DNA of 64,000 nucleotides, taken from assembly GCF_011764445.1 (NCBI RefSeq), contig NZ_BLPG01000001.1, forward strand, positions 5,518,001 to 5,582,000, read 5' to 3'. Source of the DNA: Phytohabitans rumicis (GTDB lineage Bacteria > Actinomycetota > Actinomycetes > Mycobacteriales > Micromonosporaceae). Shown here one piece after another: positions 63,196 through 64,000 of the stretch. The notes beneath the pieces are model-generated. The model did not search any database, had not been told where the DNA came from, and saw only the letters and a list, made by a program, of their open reading frames with translations. Position numbers and translations under genes: made by a program. The number at the start of each line of letters is the position of its first letter. The stretch's first letter is position 1.

Positions 63196-63201
63196 GTGGC
63201 C

Positions 63202-63792
63202 GTGGCTGATCTTCTGGTCTGGATCGACTGTGAGATGACCGGGCTCGATCTCGGCAAGGACGCACTGATCGAGGTGGCTGCGCTGGTCACCGATCCGGAT
63301 CTGCGCGTGCTCGGCGAGGGTGTCGACGTGGTGATTCACGCCGACGAGTCGGCGCTGGCCGGCATGCCCGAGGTGGTACGGGAGATGCATGAGAAGTCCG
63401 GGCTCACGGACGAGGTCCGCCGTTCGGCGGTCACTGTCCCGGAGGCCGAGGACTTGATCATGGAGTACGTCACGTCGTGGGTGCCGGACCCCCGCAGCGC
63501 CCCGCTGTGCGGCAACTCGATCGCGACGGACCGCGGCTTCGTGGCGCGTGACATGCCGCGGCTGGACGCCCACCTGCACTACCGGATGATCGATGTCTCG
63601 TCGATCAAGGAGTTGTGCCGGCGCTGGTATCCGCGGGTGTACTTCGGCCAGCCCGCCAAGGGGCTGGCCCACCGGGCGCTGGCCGACATCCGGGAGAGCG
63701 TCCGGGAGTTGGAGTACTACCGCCGGACGGTCTTCGTGCCGCTGCCCGGCCCGGACGTCGAGGCCGCGAAGGCGATCGCCGCCACGCTCTGA
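63202..63792 (+). CDS. orn: Oligoribonuclease
   Basis: 196 aa DEDDh exonuclease: [28 protein letters not shown] (Asp, Glu), [21 protein letters not shown] (Asp) and [18 protein letters not shown] (His, Asp). Degrades dinucleotides, including pGpG from cyclic di-GMP breakdown; essential in many actinomycetes. Confidence 0.95.
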   Translation: MADLLVWIDCEMTGLDLGKDALIEVAALVTDPDLRVLGEGVDVVIHADESALAGMPEVVREMHEKSGLTDEVRRSAVTVPEAEDLIMEYVTSWVPDPRSAPLCGNSIATDRGFVARDMPRLDAHLHYRMIDVSSIKELCRRWYPRVYFGQPAKGLAHRALADIRESVRELEYYRRTVFVPLPGPDVEAAKAIAATL

Positions 63793-63875
63793 GTAACCCT
63801 GTCGACGGCACCGGCCAGCTTATGGCTATCATTGGTCGGCGCACCGCACCGGCGATGCCGGGCGCGGATGTCGTG

Positions 63876-63951
63876 GTGGCTGTAGCTCAGTTGGCAGAGC
63901 ACCGGGTTGTGGTCCCGGGTGTCGGGGGTTCAAATCCCCTCAGTCACCCCA
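63876..63951 (+). tRNA. tRNA-His (anticodon GUG)
   Basis: Acceptor GTGGCTG pairs with CAGTCAC (one G-U pair), with an extra 5' G at 63875 opposite the discriminator C, the histidine identity element. The D arm TAGCTCAGTTGGCAGAGCA, anticodon loop TTGTGGT (GUG) and T arm GGGGGTTCAAATCCCC are canonical. CCA is encoded at 63949-63951. Confidence 0.95.
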
Positions 63952-63978
63952 CGAGATGATCTCCACAGATGCAGGTCA

Positions 63979-64000
63979 GGCCCCGTCTTCGGACGGGGCC
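63979..64000 (+). terminator. Terminator hairpin after tRNA-His
   Basis: GGCCCCGTC (63979-63987) with GACGGGGCC (63992-64000), tetraloop TTCG. It is cut by the window end, so any U-tract is out of sight. Confidence 0.75.

Noticed and set aside
53914-63951. tRNA genes as integration sites
   Set aside because: Neither tRNA has an adjacent integrase or a repeated 3' end nearby; the only integrase present used the ligase gene.

Overview
The window is chromosomal DNA from a very GC-rich filamentous actinomycete, most probably Micromonosporaceae. This is an inference from base composition, the clpS/aosR/mec/cysO/cysM to rph/rdgB synteny shared with other actinobacteria, a CebR-type cellulase operator, the hut cluster architecture and the many GTG and leaderless starts. 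It holds about 80 supportable protein genes, two tRNAs (Leu-UAG on the minus strand, His-GUG on the plus strand) and several palindromic repeats and terminators.

Layout. 1-2353: the end of a small catabolic operon (bicupin, short-chain dehydrogenase, beta-hydroxyacid dehydrogenase). 2354-18180: a LigD-type 3'-phosphoesterase/ligase gene split in two by a 14.8-kb integrative element (about 3179-17943). The element carries a large serine integrase next to its right end, a Prim-Pol plus AAA ATPase replication module with an iteron-like region, a DUF2637 membrane protein typical of conjugative elements, XRE-type regulators, a DUF6879/DUF5753 regulatory locus, and a tightly overlapping cassette of radical SAM enzyme, DEDDh exonuclease and thymidylate-kinase-like enzyme. 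This cassette is the best candidate for an undescribed system. 18263-25497: STAS protein, GH12-CBM2 cellulase, KDG/KDPG genes with an IclR regulator, FAD monooxygenase, cytochrome oxidase subunit I. 25578-31779: NAD salvage (pncA, pncB) and a large LuxR-family ATPase divergent from a degenerate dynamin-like protein. 31850-43031: clpS-aosR, an aldo/keto reductase with a divergent LysR, mec-cysO-cysM (protein-bound thiocarboxylate cysteine synthesis), a metallo-beta-lactamase-fold phosphodiesterase, two glycosyltransferases, an SGNH esterase, a VapBC-like pair, rph-rdgB. 43039-50661: a histidine utilisation cluster, hutH-hutI-hutF-M20 hydrolase-hutU, with a MurR/RpiR regulator. 50718-54496: methyltransferase, expansin-like protein, acetyltransferase, lipoprotein, tRNA-Leu, peroxiredoxin. 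54583-59860: a thiol-redox and copper module (ECF sigma, MauE/DoxX, DsbA-like, membrane protein, CopC-CopD, YcnI). 59908-64000: membrane protein, AbiEi/DUF559-type protein, GT87 mannosyltransferase, oligoribonuclease, tRNA-His.

Quality warning. Five genes (the DUF6879-locus small gene, the AAA ATPase, ctaD, an mgtA-like glycosyltransferase and hutH) each need one extra base restored in a C/G homopolymer to read full length. Because ctaD and hutH belong to core metabolism, this looks like systematic homopolymer under-calling and not genuine decay, so other odd starts and frames here should be treated with caution.
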